From Nocardia salmonicida NBRC 13393 (GTDB lineage Bacteria > Actinomycetota > Actinomycetes > Mycobacteriales > Mycobacteriaceae), in NCBI RefSeq assembly GCF_001613085.1, contig NZ_BDBR01000033.1, positions 52,023 through 116,022 on the forward strand: DNA of 64,000 nt, given 5' to 3'. The position numbers were made by a program, and so were the translations under genes. Position 1 is the first letter of the stretch, and every line of letters starts with the position of its first letter. A model generated the notes under the pieces. That model was not told the origin of the DNA, did not search any database, and saw only the letters and a list, made by a program, of their open reading frames with translations. Shown piece by piece: positions 43,778-53,300 of the stretch.

Positions 43778-45133
43778 ATGACAAACTACCCCTCGGTGGC
43801 CCTGGAAGTCAGGAGCACCCAGTTCGGACTCGAGATCACCGATGACAAAGGCTCTGCGGCTGCGGAGACTGGGATTCTAACGGTCGAGAAGTTCGGCCGA
43901 AATTGGCCGTTGCCCGCAGGCGGTATCGATAGCTGCAGCACGATCGAGTGGGACAACCACGCGGTCGTAGTCCGCACGAGTCGGCTGAATCCTACGACGC
44001 TCTACTACTGGGGAAGTCCCGGTTCTGACCGCTTTCTCGTCGGAACCGATCGGGTAGGTCTGCTCGCGCGCATCGCTAAGTCAACCCGTTCGCGCGCCGA
44101 TCACACCCTCCACCCCATTGGTGCGGGGAGGACTTTGACGTTCTCCCCGGCCGCGACCCACGACCACCTCATCGTCGACGACACGGTGACAGAGCGCTGG
44201 ACGCCCTCACTGATCGTCGGCGAGACCGCACACGAGGCCGGAGCCCGACAGATCGCCGCTTTGCGCCGCGAGATCACGGCAGTCGGTCGACCGCGTCCGA
44301 CCACAGTCGTGGTTTCCGGAGGGGTGGATTCCGGTCTGGTCGCCGTCCTGGCACAGGAGGCGGGAATGGTCGACCACATGGCTAGTCTCGGCACACCATG
44401 GGGAGACGAGTACGCGGGGGCGGACGAACTAGGCGCGCATCTGGATATTCCAGTGCAGAGGATCGCGTTGTCCGAGGACGACATTCTGCGTGCCCTGCCT
44501 GAAACGATTCGGATGCTCGGGACGACTGACCGCGAGGCCATTGCGGCGGGTGTAAATCTCGTGGCGGTCTATCGGCAGGGCACGATCCCCGCCGGCACCA
44601 TCCTGACCGGCGTGGGCGCGGACCTCATCAATTCGGGCCACCGCGTCGGATCGGGCCCGGTGGCAGATATGCAAAAGGCGGTCGCCGAAAGGCTATCGGA
44701 AGCGGCATCGAGTTCTGAACTCACCGGCGTCGGGGCTGCTGCCCACGGATATTCGCTGCGGCACATGTACTGGAACGCCTCGGTCATTCAGGCCGCCCTG
44801 GATACCGCGCCCGAGGTCATGCGGTATCGGGACAGGGAGAAAGGACACATGCGCCTGGCAGCCGAGCAGCTACTCCCCGACAGCGTCGCATGGCGCCCCA
44901 AGCAGGCACTGCATCACGGCAGCGGTGTCGAACGGAACCTCGATGGGGCCGTAGCACGCCTGATTGGTGCCGAGCAGGTCGACACCGAACGGTTCTACGG
45001 GCTGATCGAGTCCCGACTGGTGGAAGCGCTCCTCGAATCCCCGACCGGGCCGATTCACTCTGACGACTGTCTCGAGGCAGCGATCGCCGCCTACCGAGCC
45101 GAAGCAATTGACACTTTAGGGGTTTCGTTGTGA
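43778..45133 (+). CDS. CarA-like beta-lactam synthetase (asparagine-synthetase family)
   Basis: 451 residues from ATG 43778 (GGAGG upstream); ATG 43763 adds five. The N-terminal Ntn domain is shortened and lacks an N-terminal catalytic Cys, as in beta-lactam synthetases that do not use glutamine. The ATP PP-loop SGGVDSG starts at about residue 180. The C-terminal part (NLVAVYRQGTIPAGTILTGV and SVAWRPKQALHHGSG with Lys375) matches the CarA pattern VWRKK-x-x-x-HEGS that carries the catalytic Lys. Known role: adenylate carboxymethylproline and close it to a carbapenam beta-lactam. Asparagine synthetase proper is unlikely because of the missing Cys and the cluster context. Overlaps the next gene by 4 bp. 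Confidence 0.8.
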   Translation: MTNYPSVALEVRSTQFGLEITDDKGSAAAETGILTVEKFGRNWPLPAGGIDSCSTIEWDNHAVVVRTSRLNPTTLYYWGSPGSDRFLVGTDRVGLLARIAKSTRSRADHTLHPIGAGRTLTFSPAATHDHLIVDDTVTERWTPSLIVGETAHEAGARQIAALRREITAVGRPRPTTVVVSGGVDSGLVAVLAQEAGMVDHMASLGTPWGDEYAGADELGAHLDIPVQRIALSEDDILRALPETIRMLGTTDREAIAAGVNLVAVYRQGTIPAGTILTGVGADLINSGHRVGSGPVADMQKAVAERLSEAASSSELTGVGAAAHGYSLRHMYWNASVIQAALDTAPEVMRYRDREKGHMRLAAEQLLPDSVAWRPKQALHHGSGVERNLDGAVARLIGAEQVDTERFYGLIESRLVEALLESPTGPIHSDDCLEAAIAAYRAEAIDTLGVSL

Positions 45134-45909
45134 AGCGAATCGAGATCGCTGATGTAGCGGGCGTGCGCGTACTGACGTTGGCGCACGAGAAATATACAAA
45201 TCCGATCGGTAAACAGACCGCTGCGGACTTGATGAGTGCCCTCGCCGACGCCGATCGTGACGACGAGGTTACCGCGGTCGTCGTCACCGGTGGGCGCGAT
45301 CGCTGCTTCAGCGCCGGGGGCGACTTCAACGAAGCTCAAATGCTGTTGAACGACGACGTTGTCAATGAAACCATCGGCTGGTGCACCGACCTCTATCTGG
45401 CGGTGCTGAACTGCGGAAAACCGGCAGTCGCTGCAGTGGACCACCACGCCATCGGCCTCGGATTCCAGCTGGCGATGATGTTCGACTGGAAGATCATGTC
45501 CTCCCGTGCCGACTTCATCATGCCTGAACTGGAGCACGGAATCGGTGCCTCAGTCGGCGGGACCGTTCTGGCGACTGCCTGCGGCTACGACGTATCGCGC
45601 CATGTGATCATGTCGTGTCAGCCCATCGGTCCCGAGGCCGCGCTACGGTATGCAATGGTCGACGAGGTATGCGAGCCGGAGTTCCTGAGCGCCCGGGCCG
45701 TGGCCCGAGCCCAGCGGCTCGGCAGGTATCCGCGCGTTGCGTTCTCCGGAACTAAGAGAGTTCTCACCGAGCCCATGCGGACCGCCTTGCAGCGCACCCT
45801 TCCGCGCTCGCAGGCAGTCCATCGCGAGGCGTTTCGGGAGAAAGCCATGCACAAGCATTTCAGCCGCATTCTCGGTGCTTCCGACGAGAAAGCGGTCGGC
45901 GCGAATTGA
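45130..45909 (+). CDS. CarB/ThnE-like carboxymethylproline synthase (crotonase family)
   Basis: 259 residues. Crotonase fold with oxyanion-hole text CFSAGGDFNEAQ (about 60-70), HHAIGLGFQLAMMFDWKIMS and FIMPELEHGIGASVGG (Glu about 133). These match CarB segments (SFSAGGDFNE, GYAIGMGFQFALMFDQ and VMPELKHGIGCSVG) as I remember them, more closely than general enoyl-CoA hydratases. CarB condenses malonyl-CoA with pyrroline-5-carboxylate to make trans-carboxymethylproline. Given the ethylmalonyl-CoA genes further on, this one may use a substituted malonyl-CoA. It overlaps both neighbours by 4 bp, so it is co-translated with the CarA-like and NRPS genes. Confidence 0.85.
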   Translation: MKRIEIADVAGVRVLTLAHEKYTNPIGKQTAADLMSALADADRDDEVTAVVVTGGRDRCFSAGGDFNEAQMLLNDDVVNETIGWCTDLYLAVLNCGKPAVAAVDHHAIGLGFQLAMMFDWKIMSSRADFIMPELEHGIGASVGGTVLATACGYDVSRHVIMSCQPIGPEAALRYAMVDEVCEPEFLSARAVARAQRLGRYPRVAFSGTKRVLTEPMRTALQRTLPRSQAVHREAFREKAMHKHFSRILGASDEKAVGAN

Positions 45910-48900
45910 TGTCGTTGTATTCCAACCTACGTCATATCGCCGTGCAGCAGCCCGACGCGCCGGCGCTCGTCGGTTTCGACGGTGCCGTCACCTCCTACAG
46001 TCGACTACTCGAGACGGTGGACACTATTGCCGAATCCCTCGATATGGCCGCGTACTCCGGTCGGGTATTTGGGCTGGCAGTAGACGATCCACTCGGATTC
46101 GTCGCCACATATTTCGCGGCGGCCGATCGCGATCTGGTGATCGTGCTGCTCGACGGCCGGTCGATCCCGACCGATCTGGAGCGCTCGACCGCAAAATTCG
46201 ATGTGGATTTCCTCCTCCGCGACGGTGACACCGGATCCGGGTCAATTCGGGTCGAGGAGGTTGGCGCCGAGGGGCGCAGAGCACACGCCTACCATTCGAG
46301 CGACTTCGTCGTGCACTGCACTTCGGGATCGACCGGTGAGCCTAAAGGCATCGTGATGACCCAGGCGGCGGTCGCCGCCCGCGTGCAGTCCTGGCGCCAT
46401 GAGAGCGCGTTGCGGCCGACGGACGTCGTGCTGTGCGCCCTCCCCCTGTGGCACGGGCACGGGATCGACGTCCTGACCCTGCCCACCCTTCTATCCGGTG
46501 CGACGGTCGTGTTCACCCGTGGGTCGCACTTGACGGCCCGCGGATTGGCGCGGGCGATCCACGACCATGCGGTGACGATCGTCAGCGGGCTGCCTGTGAT
46601 GTATCAGATGCTCGTCGGGGCGCAAGGTGTGGGTGCTTCGATGCTGTCGTCGCTGCGCCTGGCCCTGACAGGCAGCGCGCCCATTTCCGCCGATACGCAG
46701 GCGCGGTTCATCGAGCGATTCGACCTGCCACTGCGGCAGGGGTACGGTCTCGGCGAGATCGGCATCATCGCCTGGGACGCCGACTACGCTGGACCCGGCA
46801 TGATCGGACTTCCGTTGCCGGACATCGAGATTCGGCTGGAGCCAGACGAATGTGACAGCACGCCAGCGTTCGAACTCCTCGTGCGTGGCCCGTCACTCGC
46901 CCGCGGGTACTACCGCGATCCTGACGCTGAGCAGGCAACATTTGCCGACGGTTGGCTGCGTACTCATGACTTGGTCGGGGTGGAGCCGCGCGGTTGGTCG
47001 GTGCGAGGCCGAAAATCCACCTTCATCAATGTGACCGGAAACAAGGTCGCGCCAATCGAGGTCGAGAACGCACTGCGTGCTTGCGAGGGAGTCGCTGACT
47101 GCGCGGTGGTCGGGGTAGACGACGGCACCGGCGGTGAGCAGGTCGCAGCATTGATCGTCGCGGACGGCCCCCGAGAAGCCGAGGCGATTCGCCGACGGGT
47201 CGCACGACAACTGCGCCCGTATCAACTGCCGCAGCTATATCTGTTTGCCGACGCTGTGCCTCGGACCGCGGTCGGCAAAACCGACTACAAAACGGTCCGA
47301 CGAGTTGTCGGAGGATCCAGGGCGGACCGGGACTTCATCAGCGGATCTCCCGCCGATATCGCCGTCGAATGGGGTGATCACCGCCTGACCTATGCCGATC
47401 TCGAAAACACCGTCGCAGCCCTGGCCCATCGACTCACCGCACTCGTGCCTCCGCGCGCAGGCGTTCTCGTCATGGGACCCCTGTGTCCGGCCTACCTCGT
47501 AGGGTTGCTGGCGGCATGGCGAGTAGGAGCCGTGCCAGTGCCGGTCGACGCCGGATCGACCGCCGATCGGTACTCCTGGCTGGAGCAGCGAATGGCCCCG
47601 GCGGTGGTAATCAGCACCGACGTGACCACAGTCGACCAATACATTGGAGCGGCACCGGGTGCAGTCGAGATCGTCATCGAATCGGGCACCGGCGCGATCG
47701 TGGTCGACTCCGCACTCGAACCCGCGAAGGCCGCACGCACTTTCACTGATCCCGATGCGAGCTATGTGATCCCGACCTCGGGGTCTACCGGCGAACCCAA
47801 GGCCATTGTCGGCAGCCAGCGCGGACTGCGCGACTTCCTCATGTGGTTCGGTAAGGAGTTCGGCCTCACCCACACCGACCGTTGCGCAGCCTTGACCAGA
47901 GTAAACTTCGATCCCTCATTGCGTGAGCTGCTCGGCGTACTCGGCGTCGGCGGCACGCTGGCGCTACCCCCCGTAGACGCACAGTCAGATCTGTCGAGCC
48001 TCGCTGACCACCTGATCGACACAAGGCCGACGGTAGTGTTTCTGGTGCCGTCCGTAGCAACAAGGCTGGCCGCCGAACCGAGGTTGGCGAGAACCGTACT
48101 CACCGGCCTCCGCCTGATTTTCTGTGCAGGCGAGGTGTTGAGCAGACGGGTCGTGCAGCAATTGTCGACGCTGGCACCGAACGCCGAAATCGTGAACCTG
48201 TACGGACAGACCGAAGCCACACTCGCCCAGCTGTACCGCAGAAACGCACAAGACTCTCAACACCAACCCGTACCGGTGGGTGTTCCACGGCCGGGGATCG
48301 AGGTGGCGGTGGCCGACGACGGCTCCGGGGTCGGTGAGGTGTTTCTGACTGTTGAGTCGCCCGCGCTCGGCTTGCTGGGCGCCGAATCTAGTGGACCTCA
48401 CAGGATCGTGTCGATTCCGAATCCGCTGCCGACCGGCGACCTCGGATACCTCACCGATGACGGCGAGCTGGTCGTTGTGGGCCGTGTGGGCAACGACATC
48501 AAGTACGGTGGCCGGCGAATATCATTCCACCAGTTTGTTGATGCCGTCGAGGATCTGCAGGACGCCCTGCAGTGCGTGGTGGACGACCAGGATGGCCCGC
48601 AAGTCTTCGTTGCCATAGACCGCGCCGACGATGACAACGACCTCCATGACACCATCCATGCGCTCGGCAGGCGTTTCGGCCTGCCGCGATTCGCCCTTCA
48701 CCTCCTGTCGGCTCTTCCCGTGCTACGCAATGGCAAGGTCGACCGCCGCGCCTTGCTGGCCTCTCTGCGCCACAATGTCACTCAGACCCCGCTGACCGAA
48801 ACGACAACGACTACGCACAGCCGACCCGAGATCGAGCAGCAGCTGTGCGCCATGCTGCGGCTGGATGACGTCGACACCAGCTTCGTCGAGGCCGGAGTGA

Positions 48901-50327
48901 CCTCCCTCGACATGCTCGATATCGTCGCGAGGATCAACCGCGCATACGGGATCCGGCTCACGGCACACGTAGGATTTGGCCTGCGCAACACTCGTGGACT
49001 GGCCGACGAAATCTATCTGCGGCGAAGCGACTGCGCGACGACTCCAGTAGAACGGACCGTCGAAGTTGAGGCCGAACCCACCAATGACTACCCGCTGGCG
49101 ACCCGCCAGGTCGCGTATATGCGGATCTGCATGGCGCGCGGTAATGCAAACTGGTGCAACCTATCTCGGGAGATACGGTTCAGTCAACCGTTGACCGGCG
49201 AGTCGATCGAAGGCGCGCTGCGCATGCTCTTCGAGCGGCACGACGTCCTCGGACTTGCACTCGACGACAACTGGCAGCGCCAAACCTACACTCCAGCAGC
49301 GAATTTGATGGCCTCAGTCGGCGTGATTGATCTGGCGGCAAAGACGTCCACATCGGAGTTTCACGATGGTGTCGAGTCCGCCCGTGCCACGCTGGTGGCC
49401 GAGCTGATCGATCCCACCTCGCCCCCACCACTACGGGTTGTCCTGGTGCGAGGGACTGATGGATGCTCGGCGATCGTTGCTGCGCACCACCTGTTCGTGG
49501 ACGGCCCGGGGATGGATGTACTGGCGGCCGATCTGCACGCGGCCGTCTCCGGAGGGCCGCGCAATACGGTCACCGGTTCGGGCTCTTACCGCGCGTACTG
49601 CTTGGCGACTGCGCGATCGGACCGCCGCGGTGCGGCCGCAGCCTATTGGCAGCACCTCCTTGCCGGTGTCGACCAGATACACCTGCCCGAGTCGGAGGAC
49701 AGGGACGGAGCATCCGGTGAATTGCTGTCCTTGCCGTTTGGGGTGCTCCACACCCGCGGAATCCACCGAGTCGCGAAAGCACTGGGTGTGTCCGCATTCA
49801 CAGTGGTACTCGCCGCCTTCGAGGCCGCTGTCGGCACCGCCTTCGGCATCGAGCAGGTACCGATCATCGTCGCCAGTCAGCATCGGGCCGGCTTGGATTC
49901 GTCTGTGGTTGGCATGTTCACCGGCACCCTCGTCGTGCGGGGAACCGGTTCAGCGGCATTTCCTGAGGCGGTCACTGCTTTGGCCGACCAGCTGGCTGCT
50001 GGGACCGACCACGGGGACTGGGAGTTCGACCAGCGCATTGCCGACCTCGATCTGCCCGCCACGGACGACTTCCCGCTGTCTACTGTCCTGTTCAATCAGC
50101 GCCCCGTGCCGCGTGGTGGGCGGATTCGCGACCTCGGATCCTGGCGGCCGCGGTCGTTGGGACGGTCGCTGCGCTACCAGCTCCAGGGAGAACTCCAGAT
50201 GTCCGGCCCGGACATGGTTATGACGTACTACTACCGCCGGGGGATCGGCGGGGCCGAGATCATCCACAACGTGCACCGCATCCTTCTGCGAGTGATCGAT
50301 GCGGGACAGGAGACTATCCATGTCTGA
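45906..50327 (+). CDS. NRPS, A-A-T-C
   Basis: 1473 residues. A1 (about 1-470) has core motif CTSGSTGEPKGIVMT and GYGLGEIG, and resembles acyl/aryl-CoA ligases. A2 (about 480-955) has PTSGSTGEPKAIVGS, NFDPSLRELLGVLGVGG and LYGQTEATLAQLY, like stand-alone amino-acid adenylating domains. T (about 965-1045) has Ser1000 in GVTSLDML. C (about 1060-1473) has the intact active site HHLFVDG at 1194-1200. Two adenylation domains in a row before one carrier is unusual: one may load another carrier in trans, such as the free one at 54044. Specificity is not readable with confidence. Overlaps CarB-like and the next NRPS by 4-8 bp. Confidence 0.85.
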   Translation: MMSLYSNLRHIAVQQPDAPALVGFDGAVTSYSRLLETVDTIAESLDMAAYSGRVFGLAVDDPLGFVATYFAAADRDLVIVLLDGRSIPTDLERSTAKFDVDFLLRDGDTGSGSIRVEEVGAEGRRAHAYHSSDFVVHCTSGSTGEPKGIVMTQAAVAARVQSWRHESALRPTDVVLCALPLWHGHGIDVLTLPTLLSGATVVFTRGSHLTARGLARAIHDHAVTIVSGLPVMYQMLVGAQGVGASMLSSLRLALTGSAPISADTQARFIERFDLPLRQGYGLGEIGIIAWDADYAGPGMIGLPLPDIEIRLEPDECDSTPAFELLVRGPSLARGYYRDPDAEQATFADGWLRTHDLVGVEPRGWSVRGRKSTFINVTGNKVAPIEVENALRACEGVADCAVVGVDDGTGGEQVAALIVADGPREAEAIRRRVARQLRPYQLPQLYLFADAVPRTAVGKTDYKTVRRVVGGSRADRDFISGSPADIAVEWGDHRLTYADLENTVAALAHRLTALVPPRAGVLVMGPLCPAYLVGLLAAWRVGAVPVPVDAGSTADRYSWLEQRMAPAVVISTDVTTVDQYIGAAPGAVEIVIESGTGAIVVDSALEPAKAARTFTDPDASYVIPTSGSTGEPKAIVGSQRGLRDFLMWFGKEFGLTHTDRCAALTRVNFDPSLRELLGVLGVGGTLALPPVDAQSDLSSLADHLIDTRPTVVFLVPSVATRLAAEPRLARTVLTGLRLIFCAGEVLSRRVVQQLSTLAPNAEIVNLYGQTEATLAQLYRRNAQDSQHQPVPVGVPRPGIEVAVADDGSGVGEVFLTVESPALGLLGAESSGPHRIVSIPNPLPTGDLGYLTDDGELVVVGRVGNDIKYGGRRISFHQFVDAVEDLQDALQCVVDDQDGPQVFVAIDRADDDNDLHDTIHALGRRFGLPRFALHLLSALPVLRNGKVDRRALLASLRHNVTQTPLTETTTTTHSRPEIEQQLCAMLRLDDVDTSFVEAGVTSLDMLDIVARINRAYGIRLTAHVGFGLRNTRGLADEIYLRRSDCATTPVERTVEVEAEPTNDYPLATRQVAYMRICMARGNANWCNLSREIRFSQPLTGESIEGALRMLFERHDVLGLALDDNWQRQTYTPAANLMASVGVIDLAAKTSTSEFHDGVESARATLVAELIDPTSPPPLRVVLVRGTDGCSAIVAAHHLFVDGPGMDVLAADLHAAVSGGPRNTVTGSGSYRAYCLATARSDRRGAAAAYWQHLLAGVDQIHLPESEDRDGASGELLSLPFGVLHTRGIHRVAKALGVSAFTVVLAAFEAAVGTAFGIEQVPIIVASQHRAGLDSSVVGMFTGTLVVRGTGSAAFPEAVTALADQLAAGTDHGDWEFDQRIADLDLPATDDFPLSTVLFNQRPVPRGGRIRDLGSWRPRSLGRSLRYQLQGELQMSGPDMVMTYYYRRGIGGAEIIHNVHRILLRVIDAGQETIHV

Positions 50328-53300
50328 ATTCGCAGGGGTCACTTCGCCCTCCGATATCGTTCTCGGTCCGATTCAGCGCGCGTACCTGGTCGGCGACCAG
50401 GATGGACTCGAACTACGCAGTCCAGCCCGGTACTACCTGGCCTGCGATTTGGACGTCGGCCTCGTTGAGAGTCTGCAGCAGCGTGCCGATCGTCTGATCG
50501 GCGCCCATCCGATCTTGCGCACCCGTATCGGCGATGACCTGACCCCGAGCCCGGTGGCCGAGAATGCCACGCTCACTGTCTCGGTCCTCGACACCACCGC
50601 GGACACCTTCGACACCGTCGACGCCACGGTTGCCGCCGAATTCCGCGACCACAGTCTGGAGTTTGAGGACTGGCCGCAGATGCGGATCACCGTGGTCCGC
50701 GCCACCGACCGGGCCAGGCTGCACATCGTCTATGCCATGTGGTTGATGGATGGGGTTGGGCTGGCACGCTTTCTGGCCAACCTGGTATCAGACGACCTGT
50801 GCGACGAATCCGAGACCATCGCCCCTGCACCAACCGATGTCCCACGCGCACGCGACGAAAAATATTGGCGCGCAGTCGCACCGACTCTTCCAGAGGCAGC
50901 CGAGTTGCCATTGCGGCCGGGGTGGCGGCACGCCGGCTACACCGTGATGCACCGTATCGTGCGGATCGACTCCCATACAGGAAAGGCGTTGGCCACAAAG
51001 GCACGTGGCCACGGGCTCACCCTGCCGATGATGTTCCTCGCCGTGTACGGGATGCTGCTCGGTTCGATGAGTGGGGGCCGGGCCCACACCATCACACTGG
51101 TCCAGCCCCAACGCCAGCCTCAAAACGGCGGCTCGGCGATCGGGAACTTCGGAAGTACTGTGCCACTGCTGATTCCGGCGATCGATGGCCGTGATTTCGT
51201 AACCGTCGCCCGCGACGTGCAGTCCTGCTATCTGGAGCATTCACTACACTCGTCGCTCAGCGGGATCGACATCGCGCGGCTTACAGACCCCTCCGCCGAT
51301 CAGCGGCGCCTAGCCCACCCTTTCGCATTCACCGCAGTAGAACTCGACAGCGAGCGGGAACGGGCGCTGGGGTTGCGGCGGGACTGGGACAGCATCCAGA
51401 TGCGTGTGCCGCAGGTACTGCTCGACCATCAAGTCGGTGTTGACTCCGACAGCTCGATACTTCTTGGTTTCGACTGGCGCACAGAAGCATTCGATTCCGA
51501 ATTCGTCGACGACGTCATCGAGCAGTACATTCGGGTTACGCGGCGACTGGCGACCGATGACCATTTCTGGGTTCGTCCGGCGCGACGGACAGTGTCCGGG
51601 GCACACGACACACTGAGTCGCCGGGTGCTATCCATCGCCGAGCGCATGCCCAACGTGTCTGCGGTGCGCGACGCCGACGGTGTTCTCAGCTACGCCGAAC
51701 TGACCCAAGCCGCTGCGGACGTCGCGAACCGGCTCGTAACCGCAGGGGCCGCTATCGGCGACCATGTCGGAATCCACCTGACGCGCGGGCGCGGCCAGGT
51801 GGTGGCGGTACTCGGAGCACTACTGGCGGGTTGCGTGTTTGTGCCACTCGACGCCGCGCTACCCGGGGGTCGACTCGACCGCATAACCCGCCAGCTGGGT
51901 CTGCGCTTCGTCGTGACCGACGGCGACGACGGCGCGGTCGACGAGTGGCGGCGGCGCGGTGTCAAAACGATGACCGTGCATGGCGGGATGCCTCCGCAGT
52001 CGAACCATCCTGTGCGGCAGCGTGGCTCGACAGAAGTGGCATACGTGATCTTCACCTCCGGTTCAACCGGCGAGCCGAAGGGTGTCGTGATCCGGCACGC
52101 GGCAGTGCTGAACACGATCGAGGCGGTCAACGATCTGGTCGGGTTGAAACGTTCGGATTCTGTTGTTGCGGTGTCGTCCATTGGATTCGACCTGTCGATC
52201 TACGACATTTTCGGCCCTCTACTAGTCGGCGCGACCGTCGTGACACTGTCGGAAGACACCGCCCGAGCTCCCGCGTCATGGACCCGAATTCTGACTGAAC
52301 ACGATGTAACGGTGTGGAATTCGGCCCCCGCGCTGGCCGCGCTGCTCTCAGAGGAAGGCGTGGCGCTCCCATCAGTGCGCCTCTACATGCTCAGCGGGGA
52401 TTGGATTCCCCTGCAGTTGCCCGGCGACCTGAAGCGGATCTCACCCAACTCTGATGTGATCAGTCTCGGCGGTGCGACGGAGGGTTCGATCTGGTCGATC
52501 TACCACCGCATCGCCCCGGGCGACTGCCTCGGCCGCTCGATTCCGTACGGAACGTCGCTGCCCGGGCAGGACATTCTGGTGTTGGACGACCAGCGTCGAG
52601 TGTGCGCAAACTGGCAGGTGGGCGACATCTATATCGCAGGCCGCGGTGTAGCCGACGGCTACTTCGACGATCCCGAGCGGACCGCAGATGCGTTCAGCGA
52701 CGATCCCGAGTACGGGTGGATCTACCGGACCGGTGACCGCGGTCGGCGCGACCGCAACGGCGTTATCGAATTCCTGGGCCGCGTGGACAGTCAGGTGAAG
52801 GTCAACGGGCACCGCATCGAGCTGGGCGAGATCGAATTCGCACTCAACGCCATTGAGTACATCCGGCGCAGCGCGGTCTGCGTCAGCGACGACGGTGGCG
52901 GTGTCGCCGCATATGTCGTCGTGTCTGAGCACGCTCCGCCTACCTGGATGACGCAGGCCATGGCCCTCCTGCGGGACGAATTACCCAGCTATATGGTTCC
53001 CTATGCTCTCGTCTCAGTAGATGAACTACCGCTAACAGATAATGGAAAAGTTGATCACCGGCGGCTGCGTGACGCCGCACCCCCGACCACCGGTATAGGC
53101 GAACCGACCGACACCAGCCTGCACGCGCAGGAGGTGGCTGCGTGCTGGACCGAGGTTCTGGGCCATGCGCCAGGGCGGAGCGGCTTCTTCGAATCCGGCG
53201 GCGGCTCGCTGGATGCCATTCGGCTGCTGTCGTTGCTGCGGACGAAACTGGGTCACGACATTCCCTTCGGGCGGTTTATTAGCGATCCCACGCTGCCAGG

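Noticed and set aside
43784..45133. Ordinary asparagine synthetase
   Set aside because: The N-terminal catalytic Cys is absent, the Ntn domain is short and the gene is coupled to CarB- and CarC-like genes; beta-lactam synthetase fits better.
43778..45909. Clavulanic-acid-type clavam pathway
   Set aside because: The clavam route uses a ThDP-dependent synthase for its precursor; here a CarB-type crotonase is present, which points to carbapenams.
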